Assembly: GCA_945907735.1 (NCBI GenBank)
Contig: CAMDTL010000002.1
Span: 120,663-184,662 of the forward strand
Length of the DNA: 64,000 nucleotides
Direction: 5' to 3'
Source: Methylotenera oryzisoli
GTDB taxonomy: Bacteria; Pseudomonadota; Gammaproteobacteria; Burkholderiales; Methylophilaceae
Position 1 is the first letter of the stretch; every line of letters starts with the position of its first letter. The translations under genes and the position numbers were made by a program. Under the pieces are notes generated by a model that was not told the DNA's origin, searched no databases, and saw only the letters and a list, made by a program, of their open reading frames with translations. Shown here piece after piece: positions 54,205 to 62,832 of this stretch.

Positions 54205-55800
54205 TTACTCAACACCTTGACTGGCTAAATAATCTTCGTAATTGCCAGTGTAATCCACAATGCCATCGGCTTTAATTTCCAATATTCGCGTGGCGATCGA
54301 ACTGACAAATTCACGGTCGTGACTGACAAAGAAAAGTGTGCCTTTGTATTTGTCTAGCGCGGTATTCAAGGCCTCAATCGATTCCATGTCCATGTGGTTG
54401 GTGGGTTCATCCATCAGCAGCACATTGGTTTTGGCGAGCATGAGTTTGCCATACAGCATACGGCCTTTTTCGCCGCCAGAAAGCACTTTGACAGATTTTT
54501 TGGTATCTTCACCACCGAACAAAAGTCTGCCCAACATGCTACGCACCACTTGGTCGTCATCATTCATTTGGCGTTGCAGCGTCATCCATTCAAACAGATC
54601 TTCGCCTTGTTCAAATTCGTATTCGTGATCTTGCGAAAAATAGCCAATGCTGGCTTTTTCAGCCCACTTTACTTCGCCGTGTTTGGGTTTTAAATCGCGT
54701 GCTAGGCAGCGTAAAAACGTGGTTTTACCAATGCCATTTTCGCCAATAATCGCCACTTTTTCGCCTGCCTCAAACATCAACTCCACATCGTTAAACAATA
54801 TTTTATCGAAGCCATGGCTAAGTTTTTTAAGCTCTACCGCGTTACGATGCAGTTTTTCGCGTTCATCGTACTCAAAGCGAATAAACGGATATTGGCGGCT
54901 AGAAGGTTTAAATACTTCAATTTTAATTTTGTCGATTTGCTTGGCGCGGCTAGTCGCTTGCTTGGCTTTAGAGGCGTTGGCCGAAAATCGGCGCACAAAG
55001 TCTTGTAAATCAGCCACTTGCTGTTTTGCTTTGGCATTGTCTTTGGCTTGCTGATTTCTAGCCGCTATCGAAGCCTCCATATAATCGTCGTAATTGCCTG
55101 GGTAAACCGTGAGTTTGCCGTAATCCATATCGCAGGTGTGCGTGCACACTTGGTTTAAAAAGTGGCGGTCATGCGAAATAATAATCATGGTGCAATCGCG
55201 GTTATTCAGCACATCTTCCAGCCAGCGAATGGTGTTAATGTCCAAGTTGTTGGTCGGTTCATCCAGCAATAATACATCTGGGTTGGCAAACAGCGCTTGC
55301 ACCAGCAACACGCGTAATTTCCAGCCTGGCGCGACGGCTGACATGAGTCCATCGTGTTGCTCAATGGGAATGCCGACACCGAGCAACAGCTCGCCCGCGC
55401 GCGCCTCGGCGGTATAGCCACCAAACTCGGCAAATACATGTTCTAGTTCCGCTGCGTGCATGTAGTCGTCTTCTGTGGCCTCCAAGTTCGCATAAATCGC
55501 ATCGCGCTCCTGCATGGCCTTCCACATTTCTTCGTGACCCATCATCACCACATCTAAAACTCTTTGCTCTTCGTAGGCGAATTGATCTTGGTGTAAAAAC
55601 GCCATGCGTTCGTGATTATCTAGCGAAATATTGCCAGCGCTAGGTTCTAGCGTGCCCGCTAAAATTTTCATGTAGGTCGATTTTCCGCAGCCATTGGCGC
55701 CGATTAAGCCGTAGCGATTGCCTTCGCCAAATTTGACAGAAACGTTTTCAAACAATGGCTTAGCGCCAAATTGCATGGTGATATTGTTGCTAATTAACAT
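54205..55800 (-). CDS. ybiT: ABC-F ATPase YbiT
   Basis: Ribosome-associated ABC-F protein, 531 residues (E. coli YbiT 530). First ATPase domain: GANGCGKST at about 37-45, the YbiT-specific degenerate signature [15 protein letters not shown] where LSGGQ is normal, and [14 protein letters not shown]. Second: [30 protein letters not shown]. The interdomain linker (about 240-300) is rich in Lys/Ala helices. No membrane part. Last gene of the guaB-to-ybiT run, 22 bases after the nitroreductase. Confidence 0.93.
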   Translation of the reverse strand: MLISNNITMQFGAKPLFENVSVKFGEGNRYGLIGANGCGKSTYMKILAGTLEPSAGNISLDNHERMAFLHQDQFAYEEQRVLDVVMMGHEEMWKAMQERDAIYANLEATEDDYMHAAELEHVFAEFGGYTAEARAGELLLGVGIPIEQHDGLMSAVAPGWKLRVLLVQALFANPDVLLLDEPTNNLDINTIRWLEDVLNNRDCTMIIISHDRHFLNQVCTHTCDMDYGKLTVYPGNYDDYMEASIAARNQQAKDNAKAKQQVADLQDFVRRFSANASKAKQATSRAKQIDKIKIEVFKPSSRQYPFIRFEYDEREKLHRNAVELKKLSHGFDKILFNDVELMFEAGEKVAIIGENGIGKTTFLRCLARDLKPKHGEVKWAEKASIGYFSQDHEYEFEQGEDLFEWMTLQRQMNDDDQVVRSMLGRLLFGGEDTKKSVKVLSGGEKGRMLYGKLMLAKTNVLLMDEPTNHMDMESIEALNTALDKYKGTLFFVSHDREFVSSIATRILEIKADGIVDYTGNYEDYLASQGVE

Positions 55801-55822
55801 TTAAAACCTTTAAAATTTATTT

Positions 55823-56425
55823 CTAGAATTTGTTATAGATGACAACTTCATCGAAATCAAGCTGTCCGCCGCGCTCGCGCGCAGGTTGTAATGCTTTTCC
55901 AACGACTACAAACATAGCAGGCACATGGTCGGCAGGCAGATTGATTAATTTGGCAACTGCATCAAAATCAAAGCCGTCCATCGGGCAAGTGTCGTAGCCC
56001 ATTTCTTTGGCGGCCAGCATAATGGTTTGTGCCGCCATGCCGCAACTGCGCATGCCTTCGTCACGTTGCACTTGTGCGTGATCTTTATAATAATTGCCGA
56101 TTGCGGGCACTAAATAATCTCGCACTGGCTTGGGCGCATTTGCCCAATAACGCTCAGGTTGTTTTGCCCACGAGTTTAAATCTGCTGTTAATATAATCAG
56201 CAAAGAGGCTTCTTCCACTTGCGCTTGATTCCAGCTTACCGTACGAATTTGTTGGCGTAATACTGGGTCGGTTACCAGTACAAAACGCCAGTTTTGAATA
56301 TTAAATGCGGTCGGGGAAAGCATTGCTAGTGACATCAACTTAGCGATTTCTTGTTCTGTCATGCGGTGATGCGGATCAAACGCCTTAACGGCGCGACGTT
56401 TAGCAATAGCTTCGGTCACGTTCAT
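55823..56425 (-). CDS. Nitroreductase-family FMN oxidoreductase
   Basis: FMN-dependent NAD(P)H oxidoreductase of 200 residues, substrate unknown (nitro compounds, quinones or a reductive detoxification). FMN phosphate contacts are in the N-terminal KRRAVKAFDPHHRM, followed by LSPTAFNIQNWRFVLV, and a dimer-interface MRSCGMAAQTIMLAAKEMGYDTCPM. Sequence ends with the typical FDEVV strand. In tandem behind greB-like with 26 bases between. Confidence 0.88.
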   Translation of the reverse strand: MNVTEAIAKRRAVKAFDPHHRMTEQEIAKLMSLAMLSPTAFNIQNWRFVLVTDPVLRQQIRTVSWNQAQVEEASLLIILTADLNSWAKQPERYWANAPKPVRDYLVPAIGNYYKDHAQVQRDEGMRSCGMAAQTIMLAAKEMGYDTCPMDGFDFDAVAKLINLPADHVPAMFVVVGKALQPARERGGQLDFDEVVIYNKF

Positions 56426-56451
56426 CTTTATTATTTTCTTCCTAGTAAATG

Positions 56452-56946
56452 TTAATATTTAATGGCAATAATTTCTAATTGGTTGTTGCCTGCAGGCCGC
56501 ACCCATACGACGTTCTCACCTATTTTGTGACCAATTAAGGCTGTAGCCAAGGGCGATGCCCAACTGACTTTATTGGCCTTAATATCGGCCTCGTCTTCAC
56601 CCACAATTGTAAATTGGTGCAGATCACCTGCATCATCTTCCACTTGAACTGTCGCACCAAATAAAACCTGCTCTGCAGCGAGGTCGGGTTTGGTCAAAAG
56701 CGCGCTATCTAAACGCGCAGTAATATACCTTAAATCGCGATTTATCACTGCTAATTTCTGTTGCGCAGAGGGCGCATCCCTGTTGGTTTCTAGGTCTATT
56801 TTTTCTTGTTCCAATTGTGCTGCTTGCGCTTTTAGCTGTGCATAGCCATTAGCAGTGACATAGTTTGGGCGCACACTAATTGGCCGCTCAGGCACATCGG
56901 TGCCAGCGTGCTCTAAATCATCTTCTTTTACAAATCCGCGACTCAT
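56452..56946 (-). CDS. greB: GreA/GreB-family transcription elongation factor
   Basis: Cleavage factor that rescues backtracked RNA polymerase. The 164 residues start with the betaproteobacterial MSRGFVKEDDLEHAGTDVPER block, then the antiparallel coiled coil (about 35-85: TANGYAQLKAQAAQLEQEK to RDLRYITARLDS) and the FKBP-like C-domain with IVGEDEADIKANKVSWASP and ATALIGHKIGENV. The coiled-coil tip has only one acidic residue in NRDAPSAQQ where GreA/B usually have two (D and E), so cleavage-stimulating activity may be weak. 9 bases after guaA in the same operon. Confidence 0.9.
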   Translation of the reverse strand: MSRGFVKEDDLEHAGTDVPERPISVRPNYVTANGYAQLKAQAAQLEQEKIDLETNRDAPSAQQKLAVINRDLRYITARLDSALLTKPDLAAEQVLFGATVQVEDDAGDLHQFTIVGEDEADIKANKVSWASPLATALIGHKIGENVVWVRPAGNNQLEIIAIKY

Positions 56947-56955
56947 GATGCAATT

Positions 56956-58545
56956 TTATTCCCACTCAATGGTGGCGGGTGGTTTGCCAGAAATGTCATA
57001 CACCACGCGGTTAATGCCGCGCACTTCGTTAATAATGCGGTTAGAAACTTTGCCTAAAAGTGAGTAGGGTAGCTCTGCCCAGTGTGCCGTCATAAAATCG
57101 CTGGTGATCACTGCACGAAGTGCAACCACATAGTCGTAAGTTCGACCATCGCCCATCACGCCAACCGATTTTACAGGTAAAAATACCGCAAATGCTTGGC
57201 TGGTGAGCGCGTACCAGCTTTTTCCAGTGTTTGAGTCAATGGTATTGCGTAATTCTTCAATAAAAATCGCATCTGCACGGCGTAATAAATCGGCGAATTC
57301 GGGTTTCACTTCCCCCAAAATACGCACGCCTAGGCCTGGTCCTGGGAAAGGGTGGCGATACACCATATCGGCTGGCAGACCAAGCGCCACACCGAGTTCG
57401 CGTACTTCGTCTTTAAATAAATCGCGTAGCGGCTCGAGTAATTTTAAACCTAAAGTCTCTGGCAAGCCGCCAACATTGTGGTGGCTTTTAATGGCGACAG
57501 CTTTTTTAGTTTTCGCGCCGCCCGATTCAATCACATCTGGATAAATCGTGCCTTGCGCCAGCCATTTGGCGTTCGCCAATTTTTTGGCTTCCAACTGAAA
57601 AACTTCTACGAATTCGCGCCCAATGATTTTGCGCTTGGCTTCTGGGTCGGTTACACCGTGTAAATGCCCCATAAATTGGGCTTGCGCATCCACGCGGATA
57701 ACTTTGGCGTGTAACTTGCCGACGAACATGTCCATCACCATGTCACCTTCATTCAGACGCAACAATCCGTGATCTACAAAGACACAGGTGAGTTGATCGC
57801 CAATGGCGCGATGAATCAGCGCCGCGGCAACGCTAGAATCCACGCCGCCAGATAACCCTAAAACGACCTCTTCATCGCCCACATGCGCCTTAATTTTAGC
57901 CACGGCTTCTGCAATGTGGTCACCCATAATCCAGTCAGGTTTTGCACCGCATATCTCAAGCACGAAGCGATTGAGCATGGCTTGGCCGAGTTTGGTGTGC
58001 GTGACTTCTGGGTGAAATTGTACGCCGTAGAATTTGCGTGTTTCATCGGCAAACGCGGCGATGGGCGTGGTATCGTTGCTGGCGATGATTGTGAAGTTTG
58101 GCGGCAATGCGGTGACCTTGTCGCCGTGGCTCATCCATACATCCAGCAAGCCATGACCATCGTTATTCGTACGGTCTTGAATGTCTTTAAATAAAGCAGA
58201 ATGACCTCTGGCACGAATCTCAGCATAGCCAAACTCGCGTTTATTCCCAGCCTCAACTTTGCCGCCAAGCTGTTGCGCCATGGTTTGCATGCCGTAGCAA
58301 ATGCCCAACACTGGCACGCTCAGTTCAAATACTGCTTGCGGAGCGCTGTCAGCTGCTTCTTCGTAAGCGCTGGCGTGACTGCCAGAGAGAATAATGCCAT
58401 TCGCGCCGAAGTTGCGTACAAACTCATCTGACACATCACACGGATGAATCTCGCAATATACATGCGCCTCGCGCACACGACGCGCGATGAGTTGCGTGAC
58501 TTGTGAGCCGAAATCGAGAATGAGGATTTTTGAGTGGTTTGTCAT
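56956..58545 (-). CDS. guaA: GMP synthase (glutamine-hydrolysing) GuaA
   Basis: Converts XMP to GMP with glutamine and ATP. Class I glutaminase domain (1-200): [18 protein letters not shown], nucleophile Cys in LGICYGMQ at about 83, and the His-Glu pair in [14 protein letters not shown]-pyrophosphatase P-loop [11 protein letters not shown] at about 228-238; C-terminal dimerisation domain ending in ATIEWE. 529 residues, normal. It follows guaB on the same strand, but the usual close guaBA spacing is broken by a roughly 460-base insertion carrying a small frameshifted gene. Confidence 0.98.
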   Translation of the reverse strand: MTNHSKILILDFGSQVTQLIARRVREAHVYCEIHPCDVSDEFVRNFGANGIILSGSHASAYEEAADSAPQAVFELSVPVLGICYGMQTMAQQLGGKVEAGNKREFGYAEIRARGHSALFKDIQDRTNNDGHGLLDVWMSHGDKVTALPPNFTIIASNDTTPIAAFADETRKFYGVQFHPEVTHTKLGQAMLNRFVLEICGAKPDWIMGDHIAEAVAKIKAHVGDEEVVLGLSGGVDSSVAAALIHRAIGDQLTCVFVDHGLLRLNEGDMVMDMFVGKLHAKVIRVDAQAQFMGHLHGVTDPEAKRKIIGREFVEVFQLEAKKLANAKWLAQGTIYPDVIESGGAKTKKAVAIKSHHNVGGLPETLGLKLLEPLRDLFKDEVRELGVALGLPADMVYRHPFPGPGLGVRILGEVKPEFADLLRRADAIFIEELRNTIDSNTGKSWYALTSQAFAVFLPVKSVGVMGDGRTYDYVVALRAVITSDFMTAHWAELPYSLLGKVSNRIINEVRGINRVVYDISGKPPATIEWE

Positions 58546-58579
58546 AGGGGCTAGGATCTGGGGATTAGGGGCTAAAAAC

Positions 58580-58964
58580 TAGGGAGTGACAAGTTTGATT
58601 TTGAGCGACTTTTGCAAGCCACGTAACATTCGACCAATATCACCAGTGTTACTTAATAATTCACCCATCATTTCATCATTTCATCATTTAAAAACTGTAA
58701 TTTATTTGCAATCACTAACTGTGTTTCAACCTCTGCTAGTGAGCCTAAGGCGATTGAAATAAAACGCAAATACTCTTTCGTTGAGTCTCTGGCATGACCT
58801 TCAGCAATGTTTGAGGGCACAGATATAGCGGCTCTTTGAATTTGACTGGCTAAGCCAAACAGCTCGGATTTGGGAAAATTTGATGTTAATGCATAAATAT
58901 TTACAGTTAAGTCAATAGCTTGCTGCCAAACAAGCAAATCTTTATAGCTATTAACAATATTCAC
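58580..58964 (-). pseudogene. Four-helix-bundle (S23/IVP-like) protein, frameshifted by an 8-bp repeat
   Basis: From GTG 58964 the frame encodes 98 residues (NSYKDLLVWQQAIDLTVNIY, SQIQRAAISVPSNIAEGHAR, ...NDEMMK) of the four-helix-bundle family, named after 23S rRNA intervening-sequence proteins. It stops at 58668 inside a tandem repeat of AATGATGA (58665-58688; two exact units and one with a change). Deleting one 8-base unit restores NDEMMGELLSNTGDIGRMLR, then GLQKSLKIKLVTP and a stop at 58580, giving about 118-120 residues, the family's length. So the gene is switched off, or phase-varied, by slippage. SD AGGGA for the GTG comes from the flanking repeat. Function unknown; possibly RNA or nucleoprotein binding. 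Confidence 0.8.
58665..58688 (-). repeat. Tandem 8-bp repeat (AATGATGA)x3
   Basis: Three units on the minus strand, two exact and a third ending in GG instead of GA. Because 8 is not a multiple of 3, each gain or loss shifts the reading frame of the four-helix-bundle gene. Confidence 0.85.
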
Positions 58965-59009
58965 AAATTAATCCCTAGACCCTAAATTCTAGCCTCTAGT
59001 CCCTGCTTG

Positions 59010-60479
<1,470 letters not shown>

Positions 60480-60660
60480 TTAATTTCCAAAACGAGATTA
60501 TACCGATTTGCAACACTGATTAAAAGTTGTAAGCTAAATTTTCGTTAAAAAACATGAATTAATAGTTAATTTTGATGGTATTAAGTAAACTATTGTGAGA
60601 TAAAAAACGGTATTTAATGCCATATCAGCTTGTAATGATGGCGAAACGGATAGGAAGCAA

Positions 60661-60955
60661 ATGACACTTACACATTTATTGTTAGTATTAATGGTTTTGG
60701 GCATGACTTCTACGCAAAGCCATGCCGAATATATAAATGGAAAGATAACGATGGCAAAACGCGCTATCCCGATACACCGCCGCCATCTAACATAAAGCAA
60801 GATGTGATTGGAAGCAAAAGAGCGACCAAACCAGTAGGTGAGCAAGCATCGGTTGCGAATGAGCCAGCCGTTCCCGCTAAGAATACCAAAAAGGAGGCGG
60901 TGCATCTCCACCACCTTTTTTGCGAGCATGCGCCAATGGCGCACTGCCTGCGTGA
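60661..60955 (+). pseudogene. DUF4124-type periplasmic protein, frameshifted
   Basis: ATG 60661 has a good site (AGGA) and begins a signal peptide MTLTHLLLVLMVLGMTSTQS with HAE. Two bases out of frame, from 60732, the sequence reads YKWKDNDGKTRYPDTPPPSN followed by IKQDVIG, the hallmark of DUF4124 (a small beta domain with KW-D--G---Y-D-PP). Between them lies TATATA; removing one TA gives AEYKWKDNDG in a single frame. The rest is Lys/Ala-rich to a hairpin near 60888, where similarity ends; the shifted frame stays open to 61073. Divergent from guaB, convergent with rnfH. Likely inactive by dinucleotide slippage. Confidence 0.65.
60888..60921 (+). terminator. Terminator-like hairpin before rnfH 3' end
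   Basis: AAGGAGGCGG and CCACCACCTT pair with two mismatches around a short loop and are followed by T6. It lies at the end of the DUF4124 remnant on the plus strand. Confidence 0.4.
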
Positions 60956-60957
60956 AG

Positions 60958-61254
60958 CTATTTCATCACTTTGCCTTCCTCGGCGCGTTGTTTGCGAACT
61001 TCTTTTGGGTCGGCAATCAATGGACGATAAATCTCGATACGATCTAAGTTGCGCAGCGGTGTTTCTAACTTAATCAGTTTGCCAAAAATACCAATTTTAT
61101 TTTCGTTTAAATCAATTTCAGGGAATTTATTTAAAATACCAGATGCCCTGATAGCCGCTTCCGCATTGGCCTCTGGCAGTATTGAAATTGGAATAATGAG
61201 TTGCTCGTTTGGCAATGCATACGCCACTTCCACCATAATATGTCCGCTACTCAA
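60958..61254 (-). CDS. rnfH: RnfH-family ubiquitin-like protein
   Basis: Small beta-grasp protein of 98 residues (UPF0125/RnfH), named for its place in rnf operons in some species, but in most proteobacteria paired with ratA. Typical segments are VEVAYALPNEQLII, AAIRASGIL and KIGIFGKLIKLETPLRNLDRIEIYRPLIADPKE. Its start overlaps the ratA stop by 4 bases (ATGA). Function in the RatA context is unknown. The C-terminus RKQRAEEGK is charged. Confidence 0.93.
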   Translation of the reverse strand: MSSGHIMVEVAYALPNEQLIIPISILPEANAEAAIRASGILNKFPEIDLNENKIGIFGKLIKLETPLRNLDRIEIYRPLIADPKEVRKQRAEEGKVMK

Positions 61255-61697
61255 TTTGCATCCTTTACGCCATAAATTTTATCCGCTCTTGCAACAAAAC
61301 CATCCACAAAAGTAGCGGCTATATGATTAAACACGGGCGCGATTATTTTTTCTAAGAAAACATTGGTAAATTCGTAATTTAATCTGAGTGTAATTTTACA
61401 GGCATCTGGTCTTAATTCAACAAAATGCCAGTTGCCTTCCAAATGTTTAAATGGCCCATCTTTTAAATTTATTTCCATATTATGCGGAAATATTTTTATA
61501 TTTTGCGTCGAAAAGTTTTGTTTTAGGCCGTGATAATTAATGTGCAAAGTTGCGCTGGTGCTGGCTTCTGTGCGTTCTAGTAAATCCACCCCGCCACACC
61601 AAGGCAAAAATTGGGGGTAATCTTCTACCGCATCAACCAAGTGGAACATTTGCTCCGCAGAGTGTGAAACAAGTACCGTTTTTTCAACCTTATGCAT
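61251..61697 (-). CDS. ratA: RatA-family START-like protein
   Basis: A 148-residue polyketide-cyclase/START-fold protein. In E. coli RatA blocks 70S assembly by binding 50S, and eukaryotic homologues (Coq10) bind ubiquinone, so either role is possible. Segments are LVDAVEDYPQFLPWCGG near the N-terminus, the middle beta strands ...FKHLEGNWHFVEL, and the C-terminal helix APVFNHIAATFVDGFVARAD. Start at ATG 61697. Divergent from smpB, the conserved ratA/smpB arrangement. Confidence 0.93.
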   Translation of the reverse strand: MHKVEKTVLVSHSAEQMFHLVDAVEDYPQFLPWCGGVDLLERTEASTSATLHINYHGLKQNFSTQNIKIFPHNMEINLKDGPFKHLEGNWHFVELRPDACKITLRLNYEFTNVFLEKIIAPVFNHIAATFVDGFVARADKIYGVKDAN

Positions 61698-61768
61698 TTT
61701 TGCTTTTCAATTTATATCACAAGTCAAACTAGCGTAAAATACTAATTTTAAGCCATTAGTTGCAAGTT

Positions 61769-62218
61769 ATGAGCATTGCCCAAAATAAAAAAGCCTTTTT
61801 CGATTACTTTATCGAAGAAAAATACGAAGCTGGCATTGTGCTCGAAGGCTGGGAAGTGAAGGCCATTCGTGATAATCGCGCCAACCTGAAAGAGGCTTAT
61901 GTGATTATCCAGCGCGGCGAAATTTATCTCATCGGCTGCCACGTCACCCCCATGGGTGCGGCTTCTACGCATATTCGCCCAGATGCAATTCGCACGCGCA
62001 AGCTATTGTTGCATAACGAAGAAATTATCAAGCTCATTGAAAAAGTAGAGCGTGCGGGCTATACCATCGTGCCTCTTGATATGCACTTTTCAAAAGGGCG
62101 CATTAAAATTCAAATTGGCTTGGCAAAAGGCAAAAAGCAACACGACAAGCGTGATACCGAGAAAGCCCGCGATTGGGAGCGCGAAAAAGGCCGCATTATG
62201 CGGGCACATAACAAGTAG
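61769..62218 (+). CDS. smpB: SsrA-binding protein SmpB
   Basis: tmRNA-binding protein required for trans-translation on stalled ribosomes. The beta-barrel core (residues 1-125) includes [36 protein letters not shown] and [17 protein letters not shown]; the basic C-terminal tail [20 protein letters not shown] is the decoding-centre helix. The frame opens with a TTG at 61760, but the ATG at 61769 ([11 protein letters not shown]) is preferred, giving 149 residues. Directly upstream of ssrA, so RNA and partner are together. Confidence 0.96.
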   Translation: MSIAQNKKAFFDYFIEEKYEAGIVLEGWEVKAIRDNRANLKEAYVIIQRGEIYLIGCHVTPMGAASTHIRPDAIRTRKLLLHNEEIIKLIEKVERAGYTIVPLDMHFSKGRIKIQIGLAKGKKQHDKRDTEKARDWEREKGRIMRAHNK

Positions 62219-62220
62219 CG

Positions 62221-62226
62221 TATAAT
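62221..62226 (+). promoter_or_regulatory. Candidate -10 of ssrA
   Basis: An exact TATAAT lies 55 bases before mature tmRNA, just after the smpB stop. No good -35 is seen 17 bases upstream. A transcript start near 62232 would leave a short leader removed by RNase P. Confidence 0.35.
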
Positions 62227-62280
62227 TCACCGCTTGATGCAACTAACTTAAAACTTAGCAAGTCATAGCAATACTGATTT

Positions 62281-62647
62281 GGGGCTGACCAGGTTTCGAC
62301 GTGGGTTACAAAGCAGTGCAGGGCATACCGAGGATCAGATTACCTCGTAAATACAGCTGAAACAAGTATAGTCGCAAACGACGAAACTTACTCTCTAGCA
62401 GCTTAGTTCTGTTAGACGCTGCACCAGCTCTCCCGTGGGTTGGATTGAGGTAACTCATACGCAGTGTCATATACACGGGATACGTGTTGTGTTGGGCCGC
62501 TTAGCACATCATTAACCTTTAGGTGGCTCGTCTGTACAGCGCTTGTCTGTTGGTGTGGTGCAGATTAAATTAAACAACAAGGCTAAGTATGTAGAACTGT
62601 CTGTGGAGGATTTGCGGACGCGGGTTCGATTCCCGCCAGCTCCACCA
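62281..62647 (+). ncRNA. ssrA: Transfer-messenger RNA (tmRNA)
   Basis: Rescues stalled ribosomes and tags products for proteolysis. Ends GGGGCTG and CAGCTCC pair as acceptor stem (one wobble), with discriminator A and encoded CCA (62645-62647), and the T arm GCGGG-TTCGATT-CCCGC lies just before it. The tag frame starts GCA at 62374 and encodes ANDETYSLAA, stop TAG at 62404-62406. Single-piece form. The 3' end is the target of the adjacent integrase. Confidence 0.97.
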
Positions 62648-62680
62648 TTTAAGTGTTTCACAATGCATCAATCGGTATCA

Positions 62681-62714
62681 AAAGCCTAGTAAATTCAACA
62701 TTTAGGCTTTTTTT
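62681..62714 (+). terminator. Intrinsic terminator after ssrA
   Basis: AAAGCCTA and TAGGCTTT form an 8-bp stem with a 14-base loop and a seven-T run, 33 bases past the CCA of ssrA. It would end the tmRNA transcript before the integrase. It may belong to the integrated element rather than the chromosome, since the junction is at the ssrA 3' end. Confidence 0.75.
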
Positions 62715-62755
62715 ACGCCTATTGTAGTTGCATAATATATCTTTACATCGCATGG

Positions 62756-62811
62756 TTTTGAGGGTACATTTTGAGGGTACGTGGTGTTTTTTATAAAACG
62801 TACCCTCAAAA
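62756..62811. repeat. TTTTGAGGGTAC direct and inverted repeats before the integrase
   Basis: TTTTGAGGGTAC occurs twice in the same direction (62756-62767, 62769-62780) and once inverted as GTACCCTCAAAA (62800-62811), between ssrA and the integrase start. Such clustered 12-mers are likely arm-type binding sites of the integrase or its operator. Inferred from position and pattern. Confidence 0.6.
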
Positions 62812-62832
62812 GTTGATGAAGGATTGTTGAAT

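Larger units (their letters stand above)
58546..59004. mobile_element. Insertion between guaB and guaA with CTAGGG-rich inverted flanks
   Basis: The gap between guaB and guaA holds a four-helix-bundle gene flanked by imperfect inverted copies of a (CTAGGG)-type sequence: on the left AGGGGCTAGGATCTGGGGAT and AGGGGCTAAAAACTAGGGAG (58546-58587), on the right the opposite orientation ATCCCTAGACCCTAAATTCT and AGCCTCTAGTCCCT (58971-59004). Four-helix-bundle (S23/intervening-sequence-like) genes are often set in such CCCTAG-type repeats in bacterial genomes. This suggests a unit that moved in between two operon genes. No transposase is present. Confidence 0.6.

Noticed and set aside
60534..60944. 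136-codon open frame on the minus strand upstream of guaB
   Set aside because: It is antisense to the DUF4124 remnant, has odd composition (many Trp, Cys, Ile, Arg runs) and no family likeness; the plus-strand reading explains the sequence.
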